Assembly: GCA_016873805.1 (NCBI GenBank)
Contig: VGVZ01000003.1
Span: 115,458-179,457, forward strand
Reading direction: 5' to 3'
Source of the DNA: Ignavibacteria bacterium
GTDB taxonomy: Bacteria > Bacteroidota > Ignavibacteria > UBA10030
Length of the DNA stretch: 64,000 nt
Part shown: positions 30,760 through 43,058 of the stretch, in pieces
Numbering within the stretch: the first letter of the stretch is position 1
Layout of the letters: every line of letters begins with the position of its first letter
Program-made: the position numbers and the translations under genes
Notes under the pieces: model-generated
The model's input: only the letters and a program-made list of their open reading frames with translations
Databases searched by the model: none
Told to the model about the DNA's origin: nothing

Positions 30760-31893
30760 GTGCCGTCGAAACGAAAACCTACCCGTCCTACAGTCGCAGA
30801 AATAGACCTCGGGGCTATTGCCCACAACGTCTGCCTCATCCGACAGACGGTCGGTCCCAAGGTAAAGATCATGACCGTCGTCAAGGCAAATGCGTACGGT
30901 CATGGCCTGACAGAAGTTGGACAGTTCCTCGAAAAGCGGTTCGCCGACTACTTTGGCGTGGCTTTTCCCGAAGAAGGGAAACGCCTGCGCGAATCGGGAA
31001 TTCGGAAACCGATCCACATCGCCACTCTCCCCGCAAAATCTCAGGCCGATTTGTACTACGATTTTCGACTTGAGCCCTCTATCTGTTCGGCGGTGGAAGC
31101 GCGGATCCTGAATTCAGCGGCACGAGGCCGCCGACGAACTCTTCCTTGCCACATCAAGATCGACACCGGGATGAATCGAATCGGCGTCCGGGTCCACGAA
31201 CTTGGGGAGTTTCTTTCGAAGATCCGGCGGCTGCGTCACCTTGAAATCAAAGGGGTCTATACGCACTTCGCGACGTCGGATGAGCAGAACAAAGAATTCA
31301 TGCGCGCACAGCTCGCCGAATTCCGTCTGGCCCTCGAGGTGCTTCGGAAGCACCACGTTTCCTACGATCTCGCTCATGCCGCAAACAGCGCGGCAGTCTT
31401 CGAAGAACCGGATGCCCATTTCGATCTTGTGCGGCCGGGGATCGCGCTCTACGGTCTCCACCCCGCGAAACATATGCGGCCCCGATTGAACCTCAAGCCG
31501 GCGATGAAACTGAAGACCACCGTGGCCCTGGTGAAATGGATCGATAAGGGAGAAGGAGTGAGTTACGGCCGGACATTCATTGCGCCTCATCGAACACAAA
31601 TCGCCACACTCCCGGTGGGGTATGCCGACGGGTATTCCAGGCAACTCAGCGGCCAATCGTTCGTGCTGATCCATGGGAAACGGTTTCCTATCGCCGGAAG
31701 GGTTTGCATGGACCAAATGATGGTCGATGTTGGACATTCGCCTGTCGCGGCCGGAGACCAGGCTGTGCTCATCGGACAAGAGGGGGGGAAGTCGGTTGAT
31801 GTGTGGGAGCTCGCTGATATGATCGGAACGATACCATACGAAATTGTCTGCGGTATTTCTCAACGAATTCCTAGGACCTACGTACAGCCATGA
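30760..31893 (+). CDS. alr: Alanine racemase
   Basis: This 377-residue enzyme starts at GTG (30760), the only good initiation codon before the conserved N-terminus. The PLP-binding Lys42 sits in VVKANAYGHG and the second catalytic base Tyr269 in GVSYGRTF; HIKIDTGMNRIG and RPGIALYG are also conserved. It converts L-alanine to D-alanine for peptidoglycan synthesis in the cytoplasm. Its end overlaps the next gene by 4 bp (ATGA), so the pair is translationally coupled. The window has further envelope genes nearby (rlpA, a lytic transglycosylase). Confidence 0.95.
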   Translation: MPSKRKPTRPTVAEIDLGAIAHNVCLIRQTVGPKVKIMTVVKANAYGHGLTEVGQFLEKRFADYFGVAFPEEGKRLRESGIRKPIHIATLPAKSQADLYYDFRLEPSICSAVEARILNSAARGRRRTLPCHIKIDTGMNRIGVRVHELGEFLSKIRRLRHLEIKGVYTHFATSDEQNKEFMRAQLAEFRLALEVLRKHHVSYDLAHAANSAAVFEEPDAHFDLVRPGIALYGLHPAKHMRPRLNLKPAMKLKTTVALVKWIDKGEGVSYGRTFIAPHRTQIATLPVGYADGYSRQLSGQSFVLIHGKRFPIAGRVCMDQMMVDVGHSPVAAGDQAVLIGQEGGKSVDVWELADMIGTIPYEIVCGISQRIPRTYVQP

Positions 31894-32633
31894 GCGCCAT
31901 GACCGAATGCCTGCTTGCGTGGATGGATTCTCTCCCATCGACGGAGTTTCCGACGGACGCCGATCGATCGGTGTTTGTGAAGATTCGTGATCGCTTGGCC
32001 GGGAGTGAAAACCTCGAGGATGAGCTTCGTACACTCTATCGCGTCGAACAATTCGCCGAGTTTGCACTTGCGATGATGTGGGTTTCCAACGATCCGGAGA
32101 AGACCCAACTCTCGGACGAGGAACAGTCGTTCCTTTTTCAGCGCTTCCTTCAGGGTTCGGCGCAGTCGGCCGGGGTGATCGAGGCGGCTGCTGAGCCGGA
32201 GCAGGAAATCAGCACTCCGACGCCCCTGATCGAAGAAGAGCGGGCACAGGGGATTGAATCGGCGTCGTCGAGCGAGCCCGGAGATGTCTCATTGCCCGGA
32301 TTCGCTGCGCGATTCGAAGGATTCGTCGAGGCGATGCAGGCCGGTGATGAAGGAAGAGTCTCTCTGGTTTCTGAGATTGGGAAGCTTGCCAACCAGCTGC
32401 GACTGCTGTCGGGTCCTGACGATGTTGAGGTCGGACAGTTTTGTGAGCTTCTTGTCGATTTTCTCGGATACATCGAGCGGGAACAGTTGATGGATGATGT
32501 TCGCGTCATGAACATCCTCTCGAATATCTCCGGAGATGCCGCAGCGTGGCTGCAGCCGGATATCGAAAAACGAAAAGCAGCGATGGCCGAGGCGGTGAGT
32601 ATTCTGCAGGACTTCCGTTCGCTGTTCGAATAA
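31890..32633 (+). CDS. Uncharacterised acidic protein, coupled to alr
   Basis: I do not recognise this 247-residue protein. It has no signal peptide or membrane segment. Two predicted helical parts (residues 1-90 and 140-247) flank a low-complexity acidic linker rich in Glu, Ser, Pro and Ala (about 95-135). The overall composition is strongly acidic. Its ATG overlaps the alr stop by 4 bp and the mannose-1-phosphate guanylyltransferase starts within about 12 bp after its end, so all three are likely on one transcript. The helical, linker-separated layout would suit an adaptor or protein-binding role, but nothing in the sequence fixes a function. Confidence 0.7.
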   Translation: MSAMTECLLAWMDSLPSTEFPTDADRSVFVKIRDRLAGSENLEDELRTLYRVEQFAEFALAMMWVSNDPEKTQLSDEEQSFLFQRFLQGSAQSAGVIEAAAEPEQEISTPTPLIEEERAQGIESASSSEPGDVSLPGFAARFEGFVEAMQAGDEGRVSLVSEIGKLANQLRLLSGPDDVEVGQFCELLVDFLGYIEREQLMDDVRVMNILSNISGDAAAWLQPDIEKRKAAMAEAVSILQDFRSLFE

Positions 32634-32644
32634 ACAGGATGAGT

Positions 32645-33733
32645 ATGGCAAACGTTTACGCAGTCATTATGGCGGGAGGGGTAGGGGCCCGATTCTGGCC
32701 CAAGAGCAGGGAACGCTCGCCAAAACAGCTCCTCGAAATCCTTGGTGCGCAAACCATGATTCAGCAGACGTTTGTCCGAATCAATCGGCTTGTGCCTGCT
32801 GACAATGTCTTCGTTGTCACGAACGCGAACCAAGTGGAAGAAATCCAGCGCCAGCTTTCCGGCATTCCGAACCAGAATGTTCTTATCGAGCCGGTTGGAC
32901 GCAACACGGCCCCGTGTGTCGGACTTGCGGCGACCTGGATCCATCGAGCGGATCCGGGTGGGATCATGATCGTTCTCCCCTCAGATCACATGATCCGCGA
33001 CGAGGATGAGTTCCTGAGAGTACTCCGGACGGCAATCTCCGTCGCAGAGTCGGGAAACGTGTTGGTGACGATCGGGATCAACCCGACCCATCCGGAGACA
33101 GGATACGGATATATTCAATACAGCGACGAGCGCGATCAATTCAACGAGTTTCACTCCGCCGGCGTTTTCCGCGTCAAGACATTCGCAGAGAAACCGAATC
33201 TCGAAACAGCCGAGAAGTTCCTCCAGAGCGGTGATTTCTTGTGGAACAGCGGAATGTTCGTTTGGAAGGCGCAATCGATCATTCGGGAAATTGGAGAATA
33301 TCTTCCGGAATTGTCGGAACAACTCGGTGCGATTCGTGATGCCATAGGAACGACAGAGTATTTCGAGACCCTGAGGACCGCGTACGGCATGATGCGAAGC
33401 ATTTCCATCGACTACGGTGTCATGGAGAAATCCGCATATGTCTACGTCGTGAACGGACATTTCGGTTGGAGCGATGTGGGATCCTGGGATGAGGTGGTGC
33501 GCCTCACCGCTCCGGACGAGAAAGGAAATGTTCATCGGGGAAAGGTCATCACGAAGGATTCATCATACAATTACATCGATGCCGGGAATCGTCTGGTCGC
33601 AACAATCGGCGTTGAAGATTTGATTGTCGTCTCTACCGACGACACGGTGCTCATCTGCAAGAAGGGGCGCTCGCAGGATGTGAAGGACCTTGTCGACTAC
33701 ATTCGTCGGAAACAGATGAATGAATATCTGTAG
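32645..33733 (+). CDS. Mannose-1-phosphate guanylyltransferase
   Basis: This 362-residue nucleotidyltransferase shows the pyrophosphorylase signature AGGVGARFWPKSRERSPKQ near the start, LIEPVGRNTAPCVGLAA, VLPSDHMI and FAEKPNLETA. It joins GTP and mannose-1-phosphate to give GDP-mannose, a precursor of mannose, fucose and rhamnose-type sugars in glycans. It lacks the C-terminal isomerase domain of the bifunctional type II enzymes. The start at 32645 has AGGA about 5 bp upstream; an in-frame ATG at 32639 would leave no spacing. It overlaps rlpA by 14 bp and follows the unknown acidic gene closely. Confidence 0.9.
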   Translation: MANVYAVIMAGGVGARFWPKSRERSPKQLLEILGAQTMIQQTFVRINRLVPADNVFVVTNANQVEEIQRQLSGIPNQNVLIEPVGRNTAPCVGLAATWIHRADPGGIMIVLPSDHMIRDEDEFLRVLRTAISVAESGNVLVTIGINPTHPETGYGYIQYSDERDQFNEFHSAGVFRVKTFAEKPNLETAEKFLQSGDFLWNSGMFVWKAQSIIREIGEYLPELSEQLGAIRDAIGTTEYFETLRTAYGMMRSISIDYGVMEKSAYVYVVNGHFGWSDVGSWDEVVRLTAPDEKGNVHRGKVITKDSSYNYIDAGNRLVATIGVEDLIVVSTDDTVLICKKGRSQDVKDLVDYIRRKQMNEYL

Positions 33734-34214
33734 GAGCGCCATCGTACGATTTCTCGTCGGGATCGTGCTGAGCTGTGCAATGATTGCATGCTCGACGGCG
33801 CCACGCTTTTCCGGTTCCGGGTCGGTGCGGGGGCAGACCGCCGGCGGTGGATCAACCGGACGGGAGGCGGCTTTGGAGACCGTACCCCCGCCGTCGGGGC
33901 GCGTGCTCCTGACGCTCGAAGGAACGGCATCCTACTACGCCGACGATTTTCACGGCAAGTTAACCTCGAACGGCGAAACGTACGATATGCATGGTATTAC
34001 CGCGGCGCACCGCACGTTTCCATTCGGGACGCTAGTTCGCGTGACCCATCTGGAAAGCGATAAACAGGTGGTCGTGCGTATCAATGATCGTGGTCCCTTC
34101 GTTGAGGGCCGCATGATAGACCTCTCGCTGGGAGCCGCAAAAGAAATTGGATTGATCCAGAAAGGGACCGCGCGGGTGCGACTGGAGGTACTGCAGTGGG
34201 GGCTTGGAAACTAG
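33720..34214 (+). CDS. rlpA: RlpA-like septal lipoprotein
   Basis: This 164-residue protein has a lipobox ending in Cys24 (AMIAC). The C-terminal 100 residues form the double-psi beta barrel typical of RlpA (GTASYYADDFHGKLTSNGET, TAAHRTFPFGTLVRV, VVVRINDRGPFVEGRMIDLS). Related proteins cleave glycan strands lacking stem peptides; the SPOR domain found in many RlpA proteins is absent here. It overlaps the preceding guanylyltransferase by 14 bp in another frame. A role in cell-wall remodelling at the septum is inferred from the family. Confidence 0.9.
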   Translation: MNICRSAIVRFLVGIVLSCAMIACSTAPRFSGSGSVRGQTAGGGSTGREAALETVPPPSGRVLLTLEGTASYYADDFHGKLTSNGETYDMHGITAAHRTFPFGTLVRVTHLESDKQVVVRINDRGPFVEGRMIDLSLGAAKEIGLIQKGTARVRLEVLQWGLGN

Positions 34215-34237
34215 ATGGCCCCGTATCAGGCTGAGAC

Positions 34238-34915
34238 ATGGGAAAGAAACTGATCTCAGAACAAGACATCCTGAAGGCGCATCGATCGGGTCTCCGATCG
34301 ATCGAGATCGATGCCGAAACAGTGGTCACGCCCGCCGCTCGGGACGCCGCGCAATCGTACGGAATTCCCCTGGTACAATCCCGTCCGGGGCAGGCGTCGG
34401 CAAACCGGTTCTTCGAATCTGTTCAGCTTCATTCCCCCTCAACTCCTTCGTCAAAACAAAAATCTGTGATCGCGGTTGGCTCGGATCACGGGGGGTTCCA
34501 GCTCAAGGAAATTATCAAGCAGTCACTGCTGGAGATGGGATACAGCGTGGCCGACGTAGGTACACATTCAGATGAAGCGTGCGACTATCCGGACTTTGCG
34601 TATGCTGTGGGAGTTCTTGTTGCGAATGGAAATACCGATCGAGGGATCATGATCGATGCCATCGGAATCGCCTCAGCAATCGTCGCGAACAAGGTACCGG
34701 GAATTCGGGCCGTGCCGTGCTGGAATGAATTCGTCGCGCGCAGCAGCCGTGAACATAACGACGCGAATGTTCTGACATTGGGGGGAAGAGTCATCGGAAC
34801 CGAACTCGCCAAGGCGATCGTGAAAGCATGGCTCGAAACAGATTTTGCCGGCGGCCGTCATCAGGGTCGAGTCCGAAAGATCTCCGACGTCGAAAAGAAG
34901 ACGCTGACGGGATAG
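34238..34915 (+). CDS. RpiB-like sugar-phosphate isomerase with N-terminal extension
   Basis: This 225-residue protein joins two parts. Residues 76-225 are an RpiB/LacAB fold (IAVGSDHGGFQLKEIIKQSL, GYSVADVGTHS, NVLTLGGRVIG, WLETDFAGGRHQGRVRKI). The catalytic-cysteine loop of classical ribose-5-phosphate isomerase B (C-G-T-G-I-G) reads D-A-I-G-I-A here, with Asp140 at the cysteine position. Residues 3-46 (KLISEQDILKAHRSG, VVTPAARDAAQSYGI) resemble the short N-terminal module seen in ethanolamine and microcompartment-associated proteins such as EutQ relatives. The closest clade I know of is the RpiB variants linked to microcompartment loci, but no shell genes are visible here. The substrate is therefore uncertain. 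Confidence 0.75.
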   Translation: MGKKLISEQDILKAHRSGLRSIEIDAETVVTPAARDAAQSYGIPLVQSRPGQASANRFFESVQLHSPSTPSSKQKSVIAVGSDHGGFQLKEIIKQSLLEMGYSVADVGTHSDEACDYPDFAYAVGVLVANGNTDRGIMIDAIGIASAIVANKVPGIRAVPCWNEFVARSSREHNDANVLTLGGRVIGTELAKAIVKAWLETDFAGGRHQGRVRKISDVEKKTLTG

Positions 34916-35014
34916 AGAGTTCCGGAATCCGATGCGCCACCCGACACCTTTTATGCAACCGCGACCAGCAATCTGGAAGCGGTTCTTTTGTTTCTGGCAA
35001 CCGGGGGTTCGTCT

Positions 35015-35233
35015 GTGATCATCCATGTGAACGTGAAGCCGCACGCAAGGCGAAACGAAATCAGAAAAATCGCCGATGGGACTCTCGCCGTTTCGACCAC
35101 GATCTCGCCCGAGCGTGGCAAAGCCAACGCGGCAGTCGTCGCGATGCTGGCTGAGTACTTCGGCAAATCCAAAAACCAAGTTCGAATCGTTCGCGGAGCG
35201 ACATCCCGCCACAAGACCGTCGAAATCCTCTAG
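35015..35233 (+). CDS. DUF167 (UPF0235) family protein
   Basis: This 72-residue protein matches the DUF167 family along its whole length: HVNVKPHARRNEIRKIADG, then SPERGKANAAVVAMLAEYFG and VRIVRGATSRHKTVEI. Function is unknown in the family, though small size and basic surface suggest nucleic-acid or protein binding. The GTG at 35015 is preferred because a G-rich segment lies about 8 bp upstream and the family usually begins just there; a TTG at 34988 would add 9 residues. The next gene starts 22 bp later. Confidence 0.8.
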   Translation: MIIHVNVKPHARRNEIRKIADGTLAVSTTISPERGKANAAVVAMLAEYFGKSKNQVRIVRGATSRHKTVEIL

Positions 35234-35255
35234 TCTATCCTCGTGGAGGTATACC

Positions 35256-36608
35256 TTGAAAGCGAAAAAACTGATTCTGGCCCCCGGTTTCCTTTGTCTC
35301 ACACTCATCGTGCTTTCCGGAGCCGTCACAGCCCAGACCCTGAAGAATCCTCTTCCCTCCCTGCGCGAACAGGCAAAGATCGAGCAGGAATGGCTGCGGA
35401 TACGTCTGGATACCGTGTTGCCCGGACTCTTGCGCGAGAACAATGTTCAAATGTGGATCATCCCGATGCGCGAATATGCCGAGGATCCGGTCTTTTCGTC
35501 GCTCGTCTCGCCGACAACGTTTGCCGCGCGCCGTCGAACAATCTATGTCTTCCACGATCGGGGTGACCGGGGGATCGAGCGGCTCGCCCTCGGGGGCTCG
35601 TCGCAGGGAGGTCTCTATACGGCGTATCGCGACACAACTCTTGAAAGTGACGCTGAACTCTGGGGAGCAGAACAGTGGAAACTTCTCACAAAGGTCGTCC
35701 GGGAACGCGACCCCAAATCGATTGCCGTGAATGTTTCACACACCTTTGCCTTCTCTGATGGTCTGACGGCAGGAGAGTGGGAGCAACTGAAGGAGTCCCT
35801 GGGGCCTGTATACGTTCCCCGCGTCGTTCGGGCTGAGCGGCTCCCTCTCGACTACATCAGTATCCGCCTTCCAGAAATGCTGCCGACCTACAAAGCGATG
35901 ATGCAGGTCGTCCATGAAATCATTGCCACTGCCTTCTCCTCAAAGGTCATCACCCCGGGAAGGACAACAACCCAGGACGTCGTCTGGTGGATGCGTCAGC
36001 AAACTCATGATCTGGGTTTCGGCACCTGGTTCCAGCCGAGTGTCTCCCTTCAAAGAAAAGGGGTTGATCTTTCGCGAGAAACGAATCCTGTCATCCAGCG
36101 CGGTGATCTCCTTCACTGTGATTTTGGAATCACTGCCATGCGGTTGAATACGGATACGCAGCACATGGGGTATGTCCTCAAGCCCGGGGAGAGCGATGCG
36201 CCTGAAGGTCTCAAGGCGGCCTTGAGCCGGTCGAACCGACTCCAGGACATCCTCATCCAGAATATGAAACTCGGCTTGACAGGAAACGAGATCCTGAGGC
36301 AAACGCTTGCCCAGATGCAGGGGGAGGGAATCACCGGAACGGTCTATTCCCATCCGATCGGACAGCACGGGCACGGGGCTGGACCCCTCATCGGACTTTG
36401 GGATCGCCAGATGGGGGTGCCGGGCCGCGGGGATATCCCATTGATTCCCAACACCTGGTATTCGATAGAGCTCCAGGCGACGACTCCGGTCCCCGAATGG
36501 GAGAACCAATCCGTGAGGATGGCCCAAGAGGAGGATGTGCATATCACCGCCACCGGGGAAGTGAAATGGATTCTCAGTCGCCAAACTGAATTGCACCTTG
36601 TGAGGTGA
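35256..36608 (+). CDS. Exported M24 family (aminopeptidase P-like) metallopeptidase
   Basis: This 450-residue protein is read from TTG at 35256, placed 6 bp after TGGAGG and opening a signal peptide (KAKKLILAPGFLCLTLIVLSGAVTAQ). An N-terminal creatinase-like domain (residues 35-215) precedes the pita-bread catalytic domain. Probable metal ligands are the Asp residues in HCDFGITAMRLNTDTQHMG, the His in GQHGHGAG, and the Glu residues in YSIELQ and MAQEEDVHI. Relatives remove N-terminal residues before proline; this one would act outside the cytoplasm. Activity and exact specificity are inferred. A 266-bp gap follows. Confidence 0.85.
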   Translation: MKAKKLILAPGFLCLTLIVLSGAVTAQTLKNPLPSLREQAKIEQEWLRIRLDTVLPGLLRENNVQMWIIPMREYAEDPVFSSLVSPTTFAARRRTIYVFHDRGDRGIERLALGGSSQGGLYTAYRDTTLESDAELWGAEQWKLLTKVVRERDPKSIAVNVSHTFAFSDGLTAGEWEQLKESLGPVYVPRVVRAERLPLDYISIRLPEMLPTYKAMMQVVHEIIATAFSSKVITPGRTTTQDVVWWMRQQTHDLGFGTWFQPSVSLQRKGVDLSRETNPVIQRGDLLHCDFGITAMRLNTDTQHMGYVLKPGESDAPEGLKAALSRSNRLQDILIQNMKLGLTGNEILRQTLAQMQGEGITGTVYSHPIGQHGHGAGPLIGLWDRQMGVPGRGDIPLIPNTWYSIELQATTPVPEWENQSVRMAQEEDVHITATGEVKWILSRQTELHLVR

Positions 36609-36702
36609 GTACGGGAGGACCAACCATCTTCGCAAATATGTAACGAATGGTGTCGAAAACAGGCCATTTTTGGCAGTTCTCTGGTGGTACGCACTCTCCC
36701 CG

Positions 36703-36731
36703 TTGCATCTTGTCCGCCGTTGTCGTATCTT
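36703..36731 (+). promoter_or_regulatory. Possible sigma-70-type promoter for the lytic transglycosylase gene
   Basis: TTGCAT (36703-36708) and TATCTT (36726-36731) are 17 bp apart in the 266-bp space before the transglycosylase start. Apart from this pair I see nothing recognisable in that gap; an in-frame open stretch from 36670 looks non-coding. Confidence 0.4.
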
Positions 36732-36874
36732 GGATGCCATAATTCTGCAAGTGCTGGGGATGTTTCGTGCTAGGGGAGTTCTTTCATACTTTCTGGCATG
36801 GGTTTTTCAGATCTCCTTTAGAAATCTGCAGATAGCGGAGATCGTTAATCGGCGCTTGCCCATGTTTCACGAGT

Positions 36875-37618
36875 ATGGAGATTGGCTTGGATTCATTTGG
36901 CATTCGAAGCTGTGTCGTAGCTGTTCTGCTCTCCCTATCGCTTCTCCTCATGGGTTGCTTCCAGCCCAATGCTGGAATAACCTTCTCTCAAAAACGACAA
37001 TCCACAAAGACGCTCGAAGATCACCTGTTTGCCTCGGATGCGAGTCTGGGCAACTCAGCTCACCGGTCCATTGAGCGCTACGGTGATCTGATCCGCCGTC
37101 ATGCGATCGAGTATGAACTCGACTGGAGGCTCGTGCTGGCTATTATCCGCCAGGAATCGAGCTTTCGGGCCACAGCCGTCAGTCACAAAGGGGCCTACGG
37201 GCTGATGCAACTGATGCCGGTGACCCAGATGGAGCTTATAGAAAAACTCGGAGTTCCAGAGGCCCAGTCGCCCCATTTCAACATCCAGGCAGGGATGTAT
37301 CACCTGAGGTCTCTCTATCGCTATTTCAGCGATGCCAAGCGAGAGGACCGGCTGAAGCTCTCTCTTGCGGCGTACAACGCTGGACTGGGCAGAATTCTTG
37401 ATGCTCAGGAGATCGCGAGGTATCTTGGGAAGGATCCGAACTCCTGGGACACAATCCGGAGAACGCTTCCGCTTCTCTCCAAGAAGTACGCGACTTTGCA
37501 TGAACGCGTCTGGCGGGCCCGGAATCCCCGGAGCGGTCCTTTCGGTAGCTCTCAGGAAACCATCCACTACGTCGCAAGCGTTACCCGTTATTATGAGGAA
37601 TATCAGAGGGTACTATAG
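36875..37618 (+). CDS. Lytic transglycosylase lipoprotein (Slt type)
   Basis: This 247-residue protein has a lipobox with Cys28 (LLLMGC). The soluble lytic transglycosylase domain shows the catalytic Glu94 in IIRQESSFRATAVS, followed by GAYGLMQLMPVT and SLAAYNAGLGRI, as in Slt70 and MltC/MltE relatives. It cleaves peptidoglycan glycan strands with formation of anhydromuramyl ends at the outer-membrane inner face. The PAP2 gene starts inside its last 26 bp in another frame, so the two are translationally coupled. Confidence 0.92.
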   Translation: MEIGLDSFGIRSCVVAVLLSLSLLLMGCFQPNAGITFSQKRQSTKTLEDHLFASDASLGNSAHRSIERYGDLIRRHAIEYELDWRLVLAIIRQESSFRATAVSHKGAYGLMQLMPVTQMELIEKLGVPEAQSPHFNIQAGMYHLRSLYRYFSDAKREDRLKLSLAAYNAGLGRILDAQEIARYLGKDPNSWDTIRRTLPLLSKKYATLHERVWRARNPRSGPFGSSQETIHYVASVTRYYEEYQRVL

Positions 37619-38342
37619 TTGGTTCTTCCCCGCCTCGCCGAGGAGGCTCTTTTTTGTTCCTCTGATACTCATAACATTTCTCCTGCCAGTCGGCGCCGAC
37701 GCGCAATCGCTCGCCAAGGTCGATATTGACCTTTTTCGGTCTATCAATAGAACCCAGAGTCCGCAGCAGGGTCTCTTCGACCTTCTGGATGCCGCTTCCG
37801 GCCCCACCTTCGTGGCCGTTCCTGCCGCCCTTGTGGTTGTTGGGGTTTTCGATGATCAACCGGATCTTTCCCGGGCCGGTGCCATCATTGGGGCAGGCCA
37901 GATTCTGGCCGGTGGGAGCGCCGTGTTGTTGAAGGTGATCACCGCTCGTCCTCGGCCGTTTGATGCACTTGACGATGTCAAGGTCAAGCGCCGGTCATCG
38001 GCGACAGGGTTTGCCTTTCCATCCGGTCATACGGCGCTCGCGTTCGCGCTTGCGACGTCGGCATCGCTTTGCCTGGAAAACCCATATGCATCGCTCCCGC
38101 TGTTCGTGTGGGCGGGGATGGTCGGCTACGGGAGGATCTATCTCGGACTGCATTACCCGAGCGATGTCCTCGGCGGCATCGTCCTCGGAGTTGCCAGCGC
38201 GTGGGTCGTGTGGCAGTTTCGCGAAGAGATTGAATCATTCGTGGACAACAATCTGACACGTCAGCATTCGAGAAGTGACCGTCAATCGCTGATTCACATT
38301 CCTTCTACCGAGCTGTTGCGGCTGCAGATTCGCATTCGTTGA
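37593..38342 (+). CDS. PAP2 superfamily membrane phosphatase
   Basis: This 249-residue membrane protein has the three PAP2 motifs: Lys114...RP121 in KVITARPRP, PSGHT at residues 143-147, and R181-x5-H187-x3-D191 in GRIYLGLHYPSD. Hydrophobic segments near residues 18-38, 72-86, 148-160 and 168-178 support membrane insertion. Relatives dephosphorylate phosphatidic acid or undecaprenyl diphosphate, the latter recycling the lipid carrier for wall and polysaccharide synthesis. Coupling to the transglycosylase gene favours a wall-related substrate, but this is inference. Confidence 0.88.
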   Translation: MRNIRGYYSWFFPASPRRLFFVPLILITFLLPVGADAQSLAKVDIDLFRSINRTQSPQQGLFDLLDAASGPTFVAVPAALVVVGVFDDQPDLSRAGAIIGAGQILAGGSAVLLKVITARPRPFDALDDVKVKRRSSATGFAFPSGHTALAFALATSASLCLENPYASLPLFVWAGMVGYGRIYLGLHYPSDVLGGIVLGVASAWVVWQFREEIESFVDNNLTRQHSRSDRQSLIHIPSTELLRLQIRIR

Positions 38343-38376
38343 CGTTGCGTGGAGATTTGGATACATTAGGGGTGAC

Positions 38377-39396
38377 ATGGAACTACTTGATAGACAAAAG
38401 CGTCCCCCCGAACTGATAGGATTTCACTGGCTCAATAGTGAACCCATCTCCATTCGGGACTCTCGTGGTTCGATCGTGCTTCTGGAATTCTGGGATTTCT
38501 CGAATCACAGGAGTATTCATGGACTCCGATACGTGACCGAGTGGCATCGCCGCTATCGCGAGTATGGTCTCGTGACTGTTGGGGTACACTCCCCGAAATA
38601 CGAGTTTGGCCGGGTTGTGGAGAACGTGGAACATGCACTGAAGTCTCTCACGATCGATTTCCCCGTTGTGCTGGACAATGACGGTTCGATGGCACATGCG
38701 TACGGGGTTCGAGAATTGCCGACGCGTTGCCTGATCGATCGCGATGGCTTCGTACGCTACTGGCACTCCGGTGAAGGGGGATTCGAACAGTTCGAACGTG
38801 CAGTTCAAGCATTGCTTGGAGAAATCGGCTACCACGGAGTCATGCCCGCCTTCCTCGAACCCTTGAGCGAACTCGATCTCGACGGAACTGTCTCTCATCG
38901 ACAATCAAGCGAACTGGAGATGGGATTCCTGCATGGATGTCTCGGCAACCTGGATGGGTACAATCCGAGTTCCATCGTCGAATATCACAATCCAGGCTAC
39001 TACCTCACAAATCGATTCTATCTCGATGGCAAGTGGATACAAGAAAAGGAATATGTCCGTTTCGAGGGAGCTGAAGGAGAGTTGGGACTCCTCTCGTTCC
39101 GATATGAAGGATCCGGCGTCAATGCCGTCATGCACGGGGGTGGTGCCGGGTCACGCAGAATTCGCATCCACCAGGATTCGGAATCCATCGCACGACGTTC
39201 CGCCGGTGATGACATGACCTTCGGCGCAGGGGATGACGGTCAGGTTCTCGTGGGCCGCCCTCGCCTGTACGAACTCGTCCGGAATGAAGAATTTGGGGAA
39301 CACCTACTCCAGATTTCGGTTGAATCCCCAGGGTTGGAAATCTATTCCTTTTCGTTTCTCACTACATTGATCCCGGATTTCGTTCAACGGAACTGA
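38377..39396 (+). CDS. DipZ-like thioredoxin-fold fusion lacking the CxxC pair
   Basis: This 339-residue protein has no signal peptide. Residues 1-150 adopt the redoxin/TlpA pattern (LLEFWDFSNH, YGLVTVGVHSPKYEF, FPVVLDNDGSMAHAYGVRELPTRCLID, with the cis-Pro at 115), but the active-site CxxC reads NHRS at residues 43-46. Residues 175-335 match the C-terminal carbohydrate-binding-like domain of DipZ proteins (YLTNRFYLDGKW, RIRIHQDSES, GRPRLYELVRN, GLEIYSFSFL). In DipZ the fused thioredoxin is reached through a CcdA-like membrane part, which is absent here. With no cysteine pair it cannot be a disulfide reductase; another ligand-binding role is possible. Confidence 0.75.
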   Translation: MELLDRQKRPPELIGFHWLNSEPISIRDSRGSIVLLEFWDFSNHRSIHGLRYVTEWHRRYREYGLVTVGVHSPKYEFGRVVENVEHALKSLTIDFPVVLDNDGSMAHAYGVRELPTRCLIDRDGFVRYWHSGEGGFEQFERAVQALLGEIGYHGVMPAFLEPLSELDLDGTVSHRQSSELEMGFLHGCLGNLDGYNPSSIVEYHNPGYYLTNRFYLDGKWIQEKEYVRFEGAEGELGLLSFRYEGSGVNAVMHGGGAGSRRIRIHQDSESIARRSAGDDMTFGAGDDGQVLVGRPRLYELVRNEEFGEHLLQISVESPGLEIYSFSFLTTLIPDFVQRN

Positions 39397-39468
39397 TGCC
39401 AGTCAGGGGTGCGTATCCTGACATCCTTTCTGCCCAATCTAAATCGTATCCCACGATTCCAATTCCAC

Positions 39469-43029
<3,561 letters not shown>

Positions 43030-43058
43030 GCTGAACAAAATCTGAAAGAGAGAAAACA

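Noticed and set aside
36670..37074. 134-codon + strand frame upstream of the lytic transglycosylase
   Set aside because: It overlaps the transglycosylase start in another frame, has no conserved motif and mixed composition; it looks non-coding.
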